A model generated the notes under the pieces. That model worked only from the letters and a program-made list of their open reading frames with translations, did not search any database and was not told where the DNA came from. A stretch of DNA of 64,000 nucleotides from positions 310,001-374,000 of the forward strand of contig NZ_QOCL01000014.1 in assembly GCF_004006665.1 (NCBI RefSeq), written 5' to 3'. The stretch's first letter is position 1. Each line of letters opens with the position of its first letter. The position numbers and the translations under genes were made by a program. Source of the stretch: Halobacteriovorax sp. HLS (GTDB taxonomy: Bacteria > Bdellovibrionota > Bacteriovoracia > Bacteriovoracales > Bacteriovoracaceae). This document shows positions 1 to 9,564 of the stretch, one piece after another.

Positions 1-1
1 G

Positions 2-790
2 ACGATCGTTAAGGCAAATTATACTTTATCTGTTAAAAACAAAAAGGGACAAATTGAGCTTCCAGAGTTTTTTGAAAAGTATGTTTACTCCTTCAAGACT
101 GGAGCTAAGAAGCTAGGGCTTAGTTACTTTGATGAGTTTATGGATTTTGATGAATTTGATGGAGATAATTACTATGGAAGATCAAAAGGATTTATTATTA
201 ATTTTGAACATGATGTGAGAGATATTCAAGGGACTCCTTCAAAAGGCTTTCGATCTTTCGTAAATCTTGCTCATGACTTTGGAAGTGACTCAAGAAGTAA
301 GTACACGAAACTTGAATTTGATCATTCAAAATACTTTAAGATTCCAAACTTCTCATTTACTACATTGCAAGTTATCGCTCTTAATGCCTTCTATTCAACA
401 ATGTTAGATTATGATGAAAGTAATCCTCCTGCATGGTTTGCTCAGGCAAACTTAGGAGGAAGTAAACGACTTAGGGGTTATAGACAAAGTCGCTTCTATG
501 GAAAGAATGCCTTATATGGTTCTGTTGAATATAGAACTAGGCCAAAGTTAAATATTTTTAAGCAAATTCCTATTATTGATAAAATTGATATTCCGTGGTG
601 GCAACTTGTTGTGTTTGGAGAGGTCGGAAATGTTAATAATCAAAAGAATTTTGATTTAAGAATACCTAGTACCTATTATTCCTATGGCTTTGGCCTAAGT
701 GCAATGGTGGAGGGTCTTGTGGCAAGGTCAGATTTAGCTTTCGGAGAAGATACTTATTATATTAGATTCTTTGTTAATCAATCGTTTTGA
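2..790 (+). CDS. Omp85/BamA-family outer-membrane barrel protein, C-terminal part
   Basis: The reading frame is open from the window edge (base 2), so only the last 262 residues are seen. The visible part is rich in alternating aromatic/hydrophobic strands. It carries the LRGYRQSRFYG stretch typical of the 'RGF/RGY' lid-lock region of Omp85 proteins, and it ends in VNQSF, a C-terminal Phe beta-signal recognised by the BAM machinery. It therefore belongs to the BamA/TamA/surface-antigen group in the outer membrane. Whether it is BamA itself cannot be decided because the POTRA region lies outside the window. Its 3' end overlaps the convergent rlmN by 13 bases. Confidence 0.75.
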   Translation, partial: TIVKANYTLSVKNKKGQIELPEFFEKYVYSFKTGAKKLGLSYFDEFMDFDEFDGDNYYGRSKGFIINFEHDVRDIQGTPSKGFRSFVNLAHDFGSDSRSKYTKLEFDHSKYFKIPNFSFTTLQVIALNAFYSTMLDYDESNPPAWFAQANLGGSKRLRGYRQSRFYGKNALYGSVEYRTRPKLNIFKQIPIIDKIDIPWWQLVVFGEVGNVNNQKNFDLRIPSTYYSYGFGLSAMVEGLVARSDLAFGEDTYYIRFFVNQSF

Positions 791-1860
791 GCAGTATTCA
801 GTTGTCCGCAAGCGGCAAGAACATCATCACCTTTAGTTGTTCGAATCAGAGCAGGTATTTTAAATTTTTGTAATTCCTTTTTAAAGTCTTCAACTTTTTG
901 ATCAGTTGGTCTTTCGTAAGATGTTCCTGGGTAAGGATTAAAAGGAATTAAGTTGATATACGCTTCTTTTCCTTTTAAAAGCTCTCCCGTTTTTTTGGCA
1001 TCTTCAATACTATCGTTGAAATCTTTAATAAGTAGATATTCATATGTAATAAACTGTTTCTTACTCAGAGGGATTGAGTCAATGTATGTGATAACATCTT
1101 CAAGCGGATATTTCTTATTAATAGGAATGAGCTCATTTCTTTTTTGAGTTTCCGTGGAGTGGAGTGACAAGGCAAGATTAACTCCTGGGATTTCATCTTT
1201 CCATCTTTTTAACCCAGGAATGTAGCCAGATGTCGAAATTGTTATTTTCTTAGGACCAATTGAAGTACCATTTTTAGAAAGAAAAATTTCGCAAGATTTC
1301 TTAACAGCATCAAAGTTATGTAATGGTTCCCCTTGGCCCATATAAACAATATTTAAAATTCTAACTTCATTAGGTCGATTTCTTTCAAGCCATTGCCATG
1401 CAGCTATGAATTGTCCCACAATCTCAGAAGTTGCTAGATTTCTCTTTAGCCCCTGCGTTCCTGTAAAGCAAAAAGAGCATTTCATCGCACAGCCAACTTG
1501 AGAGGAGAGGCAGATCGAATACTTTTGATGAAAGGGGATGAGCACTGTCTCTACTTTAGAGCCGTCATTTAGCTCAAAGAGAAATTTTACTGTCTTATCT
1601 TCAGATTCAATAACTTTATGTATTTTTGGAAGATCAAAAGAATATCTATTTTCAAGAAAGTTCTTCGTTTCCTGAGATAGCTCCATCTTACAAGGATAGG
1701 ACTTTTTTTGTTTATAAAACCAGTTGTATAGGTTTTGTGCACCAAAGCTATTGAGCTGATTCTTATGTAGCACTTCAAGAAGGTCTGTAAAAGTAAGGTC
1801 GTAAAAGGACAATTTCATATAGCGAAAGTAGAATAGTTCGAACCTTTTGGCAATCTTCAT
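778..1860 (-). CDS. rlmN: 23S rRNA (adenine-2503-C2)-methyltransferase RlmN
   Basis: Radical-SAM enzyme that methylates C2 of A2503 in 23S rRNA (and A37 of some tRNAs). The 4Fe-4S cluster motif CAMKCSFC is present, preceded by the ICLSSQVGC segment that holds the family's extra conserved Cys. The C-terminal GDDVLAACGQLN carries the methyl-carrying catalytic Cys. Length (about 350-360 aa) fits the family. The start is uncertain: a GTG at 1875, an ATG at 1860 and an ATG at 1818 (protein MKLSFYDL...) are all in frame and none has a strong Shine-Dalgarno. The last fits the usual family N-terminus best. Confidence 0.95.
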   Translation of the reverse strand: MKIAKRFELFYFRYMKLSFYDLTFTDLLEVLHKNQLNSFGAQNLYNWFYKQKKSYPCKMELSQETKNFLENRYSFDLPKIHKVIESEDKTVKFLFELNDGSKVETVLIPFHQKYSICLSSQVGCAMKCSFCFTGTQGLKRNLATSEIVGQFIAAWQWLERNRPNEVRILNIVYMGQGEPLHNFDAVKKSCEIFLSKNGTSIGPKKITISTSGYIPGLKRWKDEIPGVNLALSLHSTETQKRNELIPINKKYPLEDVITYIDSIPLSKKQFITYEYLLIKDFNDSIEDAKKTGELLKGKEAYINLIPFNPYPGTSYERPTDQKVEDFKKELQKFKIPALIRTTKGDDVLAACGQLNTAQND

Positions 1861-1977
1861 ATAATATATATCCACTTGTAAAATCAGTAGGTTGGGGTAT
1901 GTCTTATATAGTAGCTATTCTGAAAGCATAGACTTAAAATATTGTAGTTAACCAACTAGTAATAATGAGAATAAAAT

Positions 1978-4311
1978 ATGAATAATAAACTTCCATTGGA
2001 ATTAAAGAACTTAGTAAATAAAGTCGTAGGACTTCTCGGGGGAGTTATTGAAGAAGAGGCCGGTAGCTCAGTCTATAAGAAAGTTGAGAAAATACGAAAA
2101 GAAATGATTCTTTATAGAACTAGCTCAGCTTCAAAAAAAGATGAAATTCTTGAAACTCTTTACTTGAGATTAGATAAAGAGAATAAGAACGATAAACATC
2201 AAATAGCCCATTCTTATACTTTAATGCTAGAGCTTATAAACGCATGTGAAGCTGCATATAGAACTTATTCTTTAAAAAAGAAAGGATCTATTACCTGTGT
2301 TGAAAGACAACAGAATACAATGGTGTATGTTCTTACTGCTCACCCTACTGAGGCGAGAACTCCTGAAAATATTGAACTATTTAGTAGAATTCAAAATGTA
2401 CTCATTAGAATTTTAAATAATACTGAAGAGGAAGCCTACTTACAGTCTATCATAAAGCATAATTTAAAATTAGCTTGGTTAATTCCTATTACAAGACATG
2501 AAAGTCCTGAAGTTTTAGATGAGGCGAAACATTTATTTTCTATCATTATGAGAGCGGATATTTTTGATACGATCTTGAGGGCGGATAGAGACCTTGGAAA
2601 TGTTCGCATTCGAACTTGGGTTGGGGGAGATAAAGATGGGCATCCTGGTGTAGACGAGAAAGTTATGCTGGATTGCTTAAATGCTTCTAGATTTTATTTT
2701 GTAAACTTTTTAACAAAGATTTTATCTGAATTAAAAAAAGATATCGACCTTATTGGAAATGAAGAGTTAAAGAGAAATCTTGCCATACTTGAGTTTAGCA
2801 TAAGTAATATTACAAGTATTAGTAGTAATGACGGAGAGAGATTAAATGGACTTAAAGGATCGCTCAAAAAGCTCATTGAGAGTTACGTTACTTTAGTCGG
2901 AATGCAAAGTCCTAGACTCTTTAAAATTGAATCAATCTTGAAACTATTTCCAGGTTTAGTTATTCCTATTGAACTTAGAGAAGATAGTGAGATTATTGAG
3001 CAAGCTCTTAGTTCAGATACTCCTATAGCAATCGAAAGGATGCTAAGAAAACTAGCATTTATTTCTAAAGGAACGAATATTAGAAATTATGCTCAAGGTA
3101 TGATTATTAGTATGTGTTGTTCATTTAAAGATGTTCAAAATGCTATAAAATTAGTTAAGAAGTCAGTCGGTAATATCTCTCTACCTATAATTCCATTATT
3201 TGAAACAGCTCAAGCACTAGAAGACTCACCAGAAATCGTAAATCAAATGATTGCAAATAAGCAGTACTTATCTTGTGTTAAGAATAAGTGGAATAATCGT
3301 CTCGAAGTCATGCTTGGATATTCCGACTCATCTAAAGGTATGGGGGTTTTACCTAGTAGAGTCGCAATAGCCAAAACTCTAAGAAACTTAGATATGATCA
3401 TTACTAAAGCATCGATTACTCCTGTTTTCTTTCATGGGTCTGGTGGATCAATCGATAGAGGTGGTGGAAGTATAAAGGATCAAACTGCGTGGTGGCCGAA
3501 GTCCGCCCTGAATATATATAAAGCGACTATTCAAGGAGAGATGGTTGAAAGAAATTTCAATTCTTCTGAAGTTACACTCTCAGGAATAAATAAGATTTTA
3601 GAAAATTTCCAGAGAGCTAAAACGAAGAAAGGTGCTATTAAAATAGATAAAGCAGTGGAGGAGTTTAGTAGTTGCATAAAAGATCACTATGTTGAAAAGA
3701 TAGAAGATGAAAAGTTTTTTAGTATGATTGAAAAAGCAACACCTTATTCTTATTTAAAGGTTTTAAGACTTGGCTCAAGACCTAGTAAAAGATCTAAATC
3801 TACAACTTTTGACTTTAGTTCAATTAGAGCAATACCGTGGATTTTATGTTGGACTCAGACGAGACTACTCTTTCCTACTTGGTGGGGAGTTGGCCATGCT
3901 TGGACAAGTTGTAAAGTTAATAAAACGCAATCGGCTGCACTTAAAAAGTCTTACAAAGAAAGCTATATTTTCTCCTCCTATGTAAGGAGTTTAGGGTTTA
4001 CGCTTAGTAAGGTCGATTTAAGTGTTTTTAAACTCTACCTTAAAAAGAGTACTTTAGCTGAATCGGAGCAGGATCGAATTTATAATGAAATTAGAAAAGA
4101 GTTTTTAAGGTCTGTCGATTTTGTAAAAGAAATCACGGGACAGAAGAATATTCTTTGGCATAAGCCTTGGTTGGCAGAGTCGATTCAGCTTAGGTCTTCT
4201 ATGATTCATCCTCTAAATATATTACAAATTCAAGGTAATAAAAATGGAGATTTAGATCTAGTAAGAAAGACTGTTGCTGGAATATCTTCAGGAATGATGA
4301 CAACAGGATAA
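1978..4311 (+). CDS. ppc: phosphoenolpyruvate carboxylase
   Basis: Carboxylates PEP with bicarbonate to oxaloacetate, feeding the TCA cycle. All landmark motifs are visible: LTAHPTEARTP with the catalytic His near residue 122, GGDKDGHPGVD, MLGYSDSSKG (445-454), HGSGGSIDRGGG (486-497), LGSRPSKR, the RAIPWILCWTQ block and the C-terminal GMMTTG. At 777 aa it is about 100 residues shorter than the E. coli enzyme. The first Arg of the usual HGRGGS block is Ser here, while the second Arg (the DRGGG one) is kept. The start ATG has only a weak ribosome-binding site. No terminator is visible in the 85 bases before the ATP-grasp gene, so read-through is possible. Confidence 0.95.
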   Translation: MNNKLPLELKNLVNKVVGLLGGVIEEEAGSSVYKKVEKIRKEMILYRTSSASKKDEILETLYLRLDKENKNDKHQIAHSYTLMLELINACEAAYRTYSLKKKGSITCVERQQNTMVYVLTAHPTEARTPENIELFSRIQNVLIRILNNTEEEAYLQSIIKHNLKLAWLIPITRHESPEVLDEAKHLFSIIMRADIFDTILRADRDLGNVRIRTWVGGDKDGHPGVDEKVMLDCLNASRFYFVNFLTKILSELKKDIDLIGNEELKRNLAILEFSISNITSISSNDGERLNGLKGSLKKLIESYVTLVGMQSPRLFKIESILKLFPGLVIPIELREDSEIIEQALSSDTPIAIERMLRKLAFISKGTNIRNYAQGMIISMCCSFKDVQNAIKLVKKSVGNISLPIIPLFETAQALEDSPEIVNQMIANKQYLSCVKNKWNNRLEVMLGYSDSSKGMGVLPSRVAIAKTLRNLDMIITKASITPVFFHGSGGSIDRGGGSIKDQTAWWPKSALNIYKATIQGEMVERNFNSSEVTLSGINKILENFQRAKTKKGAIKIDKAVEEFSSCIKDHYVEKIEDEKFFSMIEKATPYSYLKVLRLGSRPSKRSKSTTFDFSSIRAIPWILCWTQTRLLFPTWWGVGHAWTSCKVNKTQSAALKKSYKESYIFSSYVRSLGFTLSKVDLSVFKLYLKKSTLAESEQDRIYNEIRKEFLRSVDFVKEITGQKNILWHKPWLAESIQLRSSMIHPLNILQIQGNKNGDLDLVRKTVAGISSGMMTTG

Positions 4312-4396
4312 AAATAATAGTTAAATAAAACTTTCATTTATATTTTTTTCTACTATATAATTAGGCATGAATCTGTTCTATAAATAGTGAGGATGT

Positions 4397-5518
4397 ATGA
4401 CAGTTCTATTGATGGGCTTTCGCTCGGGGGCTGCAAGAGCTCTTGAGAAAATGAAAGTACCTTATATTATTTGGTCTGAAAAAGAGTTGTTAAACTCAAG
4501 AACTGCGAAAAAGATTATTATAGATAAATTTCCAGTTGAAAAAAATGATCTTCAAATTTATCTATCTGACTTATCTGATGTAACACATGTCATTTCATCT
4601 ACAGAAGCTGGAGTCATTCCAGGAAGCAAGATTCGAAAGTGGCTTGATCTTCATAGAAATAAAGATAGTGTCATTACGAGATGTACAGATAAGTTAGAAA
4701 TGAAAAAATTCTTATCTCAAAAAAATATACCGATGACTAAATTTCTACCTTCTAGAGCTATGAAGGCCGAGGATATTGTTGGTGAGTTAGGTTTACCAGT
4801 TGTCAATAAAGTTAGATTAAGTTCTGGCGGGCGAGGGGTTCAGTTCTTATCTACTTTGGAAGAGGTAGAGTCTTCAATGAGTAGAGATTCATACTTCGAA
4901 AAACCTTTGGACGGCACAGAAGGAAGTATTGAGTCTTTCGTTATAAATGGAGAGATTGTTTTTACCAATATTACACAATATTTTAAAAATGGTGAGTGTA
5001 ATATAGTTCCCGGACAATACACTCAGCAAATTAATGAGAAAATTGAAGAATTAAACAGTAATGTTCTTAGTGCTTTAAGAATAAAGTGGGGAATGACACA
5101 TCTAGAGTATTACTTACTTGATAATGGAGAAATTCTATTTGGAGAAGTCGCTTTAAGGCCCCCTGGTGGCTATATTATGGAGGCCCTTAAGGAATCATAC
5201 GGTATTAACTTTTGGGAGCTTTTTATTAATGTAGAGATTAATATGCAAAAGACAGAGCTGAAATTCAAAAAAAGCAATTCAAGTACTATCATTATTCATC
5301 CTGGAGAGGGGACTGTTTCTTCTATTACAGGAATTGATAAAATAAAGAAGTTAGAAAGTTTTAAGAAGTTAAAGCTTAAGATTAATATAGGTGACAAAAT
5401 TGATCAACGAGATGGTGTTGGAGAAGACTATGGGCATGCTATTATGACTAATACGAATTCGAAAAATCTACTAAGAGATATTAAATCTTTCTATTCTCTA
5501 CTTGAGATAACCTTGTAG
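4397..5518 (+). CDS. ATP-grasp ligase of unknown substrate
   Basis: A 373-residue ATP-grasp protein. An N-terminal Rossmann-like pre-ATP-grasp domain (about 1-105) is followed by the nucleotide-binding loop with SSGGRGVQF and the late metal-binding strand FGEVALRPPGG, the acid/Arg/Gly-Gly signature of carboxylate-amine ligases. This family joins a carboxylate to an amine through an acyl-phosphate. The substrate cannot be read from sequence; it is not a recognisable PurK, Ddl, RimK or CarB. It lies 100 bases upstream of a QEGLA-type metallopeptidase in the same direction, a pairing of ligase and peptidase that may act on the same bond or pathway (inference). Confidence 0.75.
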   Translation: MTVLLMGFRSGAARALEKMKVPYIIWSEKELLNSRTAKKIIIDKFPVEKNDLQIYLSDLSDVTHVISSTEAGVIPGSKIRKWLDLHRNKDSVITRCTDKLEMKKFLSQKNIPMTKFLPSRAMKAEDIVGELGLPVVNKVRLSSGGRGVQFLSTLEEVESSMSRDSYFEKPLDGTEGSIESFVINGEIVFTNITQYFKNGECNIVPGQYTQQINEKIEELNSNVLSALRIKWGMTHLEYYLLDNGEILFGEVALRPPGGYIMEALKESYGINFWELFINVEINMQKTELKFKKSNSSTIIIHPGEGTVSSITGIDKIKKLESFKKLKLKINIGDKIDQRDGVGEDYGHAIMTNTNSKNLLRDIKSFYSLLEITL

Positions 5519-5618
5519 TCTATTAACCAACTTAACTACTTATCAAGTTCGATAGTATTTTACTGATTTATCTCATTTATTTCTAAAGTTATCTATTCTC
5601 ATATACCGAAATGTTTAT

Positions 5619-6875
5619 ATGAAGAAGAGTTTATTAACAATAAATAAACAAGTTATAGAGATCGTAAAAAATATCAAAATACTAGAGAAGGTCAGCTGGC
5701 CCGAAGAGATCGAAAAAGATTTTTTTTACAATAGATCTAGAGGCTTAAAACATCAAATTAGTTTTAAGTATCCTAAATTTGACTTACGTGAGCAGAAGCA
5801 AGAATTAGTAAAGCTTTACAGTTTATTGTCTGCTGAAGATCCACTATCACAATTTACTCGTTCTACTATTGAGAGCTATACTAAGTCTATAGATATGATT
5901 CACGCAGTCGGGACAAAGAGCTTTGAAGACCTAAGTATTGAAGTCTATGGCAGGCCTTCACATATGTTATTTGGTAGTAAATATTCTCATCTTGAGACGG
6001 CTAAAATTTTCATTTCTTCTCTAGAGGATTATGAGCATCCCTATATGAAAGACATTCAAGAACTTACTTCTGCCAAGGTATTGCAGAAAAAGTTACAAAA
6101 GGATTCTAATAAATTCTTCGGTCATTATGCTCCAGCTGTAACCCTTAGTGATACTCTTGTTTCTAAAGCTTCCGCTGGCAGAACTTCAGTAAGATTAAGA
6201 AAGGGTGAAATGTTTACTGGCTATGATTATGGTCAATTACTTGTTCATGAAATTATGACTCACTCTCTGACCGCAATTAATGGCTCTCTCCAGAAAAGGC
6301 TTCCATTGTTATCAATGGGTGCTCCAAGAACAACCAAGACGCAAGAGGGGTTAGCGACTTTTAGTGAGATTATCACTGGTTCATTAGATTTAAGTCGCTT
6401 GAAAAGAATTTGTCTAAGAGTTATCGCTCTTGATATGGCCTTAGATGGAGCTGATTTTTACGACTTATTTAATTACTTTCTTTCGCATAATGGAGGCAAT
6501 GAAAAAGATTGTTACTTATCCGCTTCTCGAATTTTAAGAGGAGGATATGCAAAAGGTGGAGTTTCATTTACTAAAGATGGAGTCTACTTGGAAGGACTTA
6601 TTCGAGTGCATAGTTTCTTTAAATGGGCCTTTAAGACAGGTAACTTAGATCTTGTTCATTTACTATTTTGTGGAAGATTAGATATAAATGATATTTTTCT
6701 TTTAAAACCTGCTCTAGAGGCAGGAGATATTACTGCTCCAAAATTTCTACCTACTTGGTATACAAATATTGACCTCTTTGCAGGGAAGCTTGCGTTTTCA
6801 CTCATTTTAAATGGTATTGATCTGGACTTAGTTGAGAAGCATTTTTCTACTAAAATTCTTAAATTTGCAGCTTAG
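5619..6875 (+). CDS. QEGLA-motif (DUF1704) metallopeptidase-like protein
   Basis: A member of the DUF1704 family, annotated in bacteria as 'flavohemoglobin expression-modulating QEGLA motif protein'; animal MATCAP tyrosine carboxypeptidases belong to the same family. Visible signatures are the HEIMTH zinc-type motif (His210, Glu211, His215) followed by a conserved Asn-Gly, and TQEGLA starting near residue 241. These are the expected metal ligands and catalytic acid. Length 418 aa is normal. No signal peptide is seen, so it is probably cytoplasmic. A function as a C-terminal residue-trimming peptidase is inferred from the family. It may be co-transcribed with the ATP-grasp gene before it. Confidence 0.85.
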   Translation: MKKSLLTINKQVIEIVKNIKILEKVSWPEEIEKDFFYNRSRGLKHQISFKYPKFDLREQKQELVKLYSLLSAEDPLSQFTRSTIESYTKSIDMIHAVGTKSFEDLSIEVYGRPSHMLFGSKYSHLETAKIFISSLEDYEHPYMKDIQELTSAKVLQKKLQKDSNKFFGHYAPAVTLSDTLVSKASAGRTSVRLRKGEMFTGYDYGQLLVHEIMTHSLTAINGSLQKRLPLLSMGAPRTTKTQEGLATFSEIITGSLDLSRLKRICLRVIALDMALDGADFYDLFNYFLSHNGGNEKDCYLSASRILRGGYAKGGVSFTKDGVYLEGLIRVHSFFKWAFKTGNLDLVHLLFCGRLDINDIFLLKPALEAGDITAPKFLPTWYTNIDLFAGKLAFSLILNGIDLDLVEKHFSTKILKFAA

Positions 6876-6936
6876 GTCTTCATGAATTAGCAAAAATGGA
6901 AAAGATTTTTTGACTTGCTTATGAGATAGTTTTTGA

Positions 6937-7845
6937 ATGAGTATCTATATTGATAAAATTTGCTTAGCTTTAAAGCTAATTGAGAAGAAACTTCCTGAGA
7001 ATTTTGACTGGAATGAAATTTCAAAAGAATGTGGCATTAGCTATTTCCATTTTCATAGAATATTTTCAGCTTATTTAAATGAAACACCCGGAGATTATAT
7101 TTCAAGAAGAAGGCTTGAGAAATCAATCTCACTTATAGCATATGGCAGTAATGTCAGTCTTTCACAAGTTGCATTTAGTTGTGGTTATTCTTCTCAAGCA
7201 AACTTTTCAAAGGCCTTTAAGAAGTATTTTGGAGTTACTCCTGGACAAGTCCTCAAAGGTGAGGAATTAAAAAGCAAAATAGGAAAATTACAAAGCAAAT
7301 ATGGAAAAGAATTTAAAATACAAAACCTCTATCCTAAAGAAGAGATCAATAGTGATCTATATATCAAAGAGGTGAAAATGAAGTACGAAATTAAAGAATT
7401 CCCTAAGAGAAGAGTTATATTTCTCTCATCACAAAGAGGATATGAAACTCAGTCCATTTATAATACTTGGAAAGAAATTTCTAAAATATTAACTGATTCA
7501 GGTCGAGATATTAACTCTCTAGAAAAATTTGGTGTGGGTCATGATAATCCAGAAGTTACTGCCCAAGAGAAGTGTCGATATGATGCTTGTGTTGAGATAT
7601 CTGAATCAGAAAATATCCCGAGAGGTCTTAATGAAAATTTCTTTCCTCAAGGCAAGTATGCTTGCTTTCACTTTAAAGGGAGTAGTGAAAAACTGCTTCA
7701 GTTTTATTTGGATATATATAAAAATTGGTTCAGCTCAAACGGATATGAGCCAGGTAACTTTCCACTAATTGAGAGATATATCTATGTTGATGAAGAAAAC
7801 CCTCGCGCTGATATTGAGCTAGAGACCCAATTCTTCTTAAAGTAG
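6937..7845 (+). CDS. AraC-family regulator with GyrI-like effector domain
   Basis: Residues 1-100 form the two-helix-turn-helix AraC DNA-binding domain (SYFHFHRIFSAYLNETPGDY, then the second HTH with CGYSSQANFSKAFKKYFGVTP). Residues about 145-302 are a GyrI-like small-molecule-binding domain (KYEIKEFPKRRVIFLSS at its start, FPLIERYIYVDEE near its end). This order, HTH first and GyrI-like last, is that of Rob-type regulators, which often respond to hydrophobic compounds and control efflux or stress genes. The target is unknown. It starts 61 bases after the QEGLA gene and could belong to that transcription unit. Confidence 0.88.
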   Translation: MSIYIDKICLALKLIEKKLPENFDWNEISKECGISYFHFHRIFSAYLNETPGDYISRRRLEKSISLIAYGSNVSLSQVAFSCGYSSQANFSKAFKKYFGVTPGQVLKGEELKSKIGKLQSKYGKEFKIQNLYPKEEINSDLYIKEVKMKYEIKEFPKRRVIFLSSQRGYETQSIYNTWKEISKILTDSGRDINSLEKFGVGHDNPEVTAQEKCRYDACVEISESENIPRGLNENFFPQGKYACFHFKGSSEKLLQFYLDIYKNWFSSNGYEPGNFPLIERYIYVDEENPRADIELETQFFLK

Positions 7846-7963
7846 TGAGCTCTTTTAATGGTGTGCTGAGCAATTTTTGGTGCACCTTTATTTATCTTTT
7901 ATGATCCAGGAAAATTACTTTCTTTGTTTCCTCTGATAGGAGATTATAATTAGAGGAATCGAA

Positions 7964-8536
7964 ATGATTATAAATAAAAAAACTCTTTTAATTTTAATTT
8001 CTGGGCTTTCTTGTACTGGGAAGACTTCAATTGCTAAGCAACTGTCTGTACATTTTAAACTTCCACTTTTTGGAAGAGACTGTATAAAGGAATCTCTATT
8101 TGATAGTTTAGGATGTAGGGATAGAGAGTGGTCAAAAAAACTTGGTACAGCTAGCTATGAGCTTCTGTACAAAATTATAGAGTCTCAATTAGGTGCTACA
8201 AACTCGTGCATTGTAGAAAGTAATTTTAATTCAAAATTTGATACTCCCATTTTTTTAAATCTTCAAAAGAAGTATAAATTTTCAACAATTATTATCCACT
8301 GTGAAGCAGAAGGTGAAACCTTATTTAATAGATTTAAAGCGCGCTCTGAATCTGGACAAAGACATCAGGGGCACTGTGATCATTTAAACTATGATGAATT
8401 TAGGGACGTATTATTAAATGGTAGGCTTGATATTTTGGATATTGATGCCGAGGTAATCAAACTAGATACAACTGATTTTAGCGAGTTAAATTTAGATGAA
8501 GTTTACGAAAAAATAAATAAGGAAATAACTAAGTAA
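7964..8536 (+). CDS. P-loop kinase/AAA_33-type small ATPase
   Basis: A 190-residue protein with Walker A GLSCTGKTS at residues 14-22 and a later Arg-rich lid segment (RFKARSESGQRHQGH). It resembles the small kinases grouped with chloramphenicol phosphotransferase and zeta toxin. The family phosphorylates small molecules; the substrate here is unknown. No antitoxin-like gene stands beside it, which argues against a zeta-type toxin. A purine-rich site (TAGAGGAA) precedes the ATG. The stop codon lies only four bases from the decayed tRNA-Leu copy on the other strand. Confidence 0.65.
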   Translation: MIINKKTLLILISGLSCTGKTSIAKQLSVHFKLPLFGRDCIKESLFDSLGCRDREWSKKLGTASYELLYKIIESQLGATNSCIVESNFNSKFDTPIFLNLQKKYKFSTIIIHCEAEGETLFNRFKARSESGQRHQGHCDHLNYDEFRDVLLNGRLDILDIDAEVIKLDTTDFSELNLDEVYEKINKEITK

Positions 8537-8539
8537 TGA

Positions 8540-8626
8540 TGGTGGCCCGGGCGAGACTTGAACTCGCACAGTATTGCTACCGGCGGATTTTGAATCGTCG
8601 TATCTACTACTTCACCAACGCTCTCT
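8540..8626 (-). pseudogene. degenerate tRNA-Leu(CAA) copy
   Basis: The 30 bases at the 3' end (8540-8569, encoded CCA, acceptor 3' strand and T-arm) are identical to the intact tRNA-Leu at 9565-9650, and the CAA anticodon loop is also kept. The 5' half is diverged: the 5' acceptor strand reads AGAGAGC where GGCCCGG would be needed, and the anticodon stem has mismatches. No TTGACA/TATAAT-like promoter is seen upstream, unlike the intact gene. It is best read as a non-functional tandem duplicate or a remnant of recombination at a tRNA 3' end. Confidence 0.75.
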
Positions 8627-8773
8627 GTTTCCGGTAAGAATATTTAGATATTTATTTCCCCCCCTCACGTTAGATCTTTTGTAGGCTGGATCATTATAAT
8701 GAGAATATCCATAAATAAATGACTGAATGTCGTGGTATTTATGTTCATTGTTTTTGAACATAAATTTACATTT

Positions 8774-9346
8774 TTAAAAGTCTACAAAGTTTCGACTAGT
8801 TTGCTCGTATGTTTGAAAGCTTGTCGTGTAGACGAGAACTCTTCCATTTGGGTTTTGGAAGGGGACACTGGACTTTAGTACATATTTTCTTGTGCACTGG
8901 CAGTTTCTATTTAATTCTATAAAAGTCTTTTCAACACCTTTTTCACTTTCAAGATAGCTTTTACTTGTGCATGCTCCAAAGTTTTGTTTAATAGAGATTG
9001 ATAGATCAAGTAAATAGCAAAAGGATTCTTCAATTGGTGAGTTCACACTTTCGTTTAACTCTTCAGCAAGATTTGAGTCACCGATAATTTTTCTGCTACC
9101 TTTTATTCCACAGAGCCCAGTCCAGCTTGAACGAAAGAGCTTATAAGCCCCTTTCATTTCAACAGTTACGAGTTTTCCTTTCATGCTAAATTTAAACTTC
9201 TTTACTTTCGCTTCCAGAGTGAGGCCTAGGGCCTGTTTTCTTCCCTCAGCTATTGGGTTTTCGGATACTCCAATTAGATCTGTAAACCAGTTTGCCTGAG
9301 ATGATATAGAGCATGACAAAAGTAGTAAAATTAGTAGTTTACGCAT
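8774..9346 (-). CDS. secreted hypothetical protein
   Basis: Not recognised. The ATG at 9346 gives a clean signal peptide (MRKLLILLLLSCSISSQA, then NWF) with an AGG about 10 bases upstream. Longer in-frame starts (to 9391) would bury that signal, so 9346 is preferred. The mature protein has about 170 residues and several Cys (CGIKG, CYLLD, CTSKS, CQCTRK), compatible with disulfides in the periplasm or outside the cell. It is the only gene between the decayed and intact tRNA-Leu copies. Confidence 0.6.
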   Translation of the reverse strand: MRKLLILLLLSCSISSQANWFTDLIGVSENPIAEGRKQALGLTLEAKVKKFKFSMKGKLVTVEMKGAYKLFRSSWTGLCGIKGSRKIIGDSNLAEELNESVNSPIEESFCYLLDLSISIKQNFGACTSKSYLESEKGVEKTFIELNRNCQCTRKYVLKSSVPFQNPNGRVLVYTTSFQTYEQTSRNFVDF

Positions 9347-9564
9347 TACTGTTAACCTGTTTTCTCTTATCATATCTTTTTTTACAATCAAGCTCAGTAA
9401 GTTGGAAAGACTTACAAGGGGTGTCGTATTTCTTTACATAGAAAATATTGAGTTCACTTCACAAAGAATAAGGAAAGATAAGTTTTGGTTTGAATCTCGC
9501 ATTCTTTTAAATTTAGGGGATAAGGCTGAAAAGGGTTAAATATGCTGTTGTTTCTAGGAAAAAG

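Noticed and set aside
7964-8536. zeta-toxin/antitoxin module
   Set aside because: The P-loop kinase resembles zeta in part, but there is no small antitoxin gene next to it.
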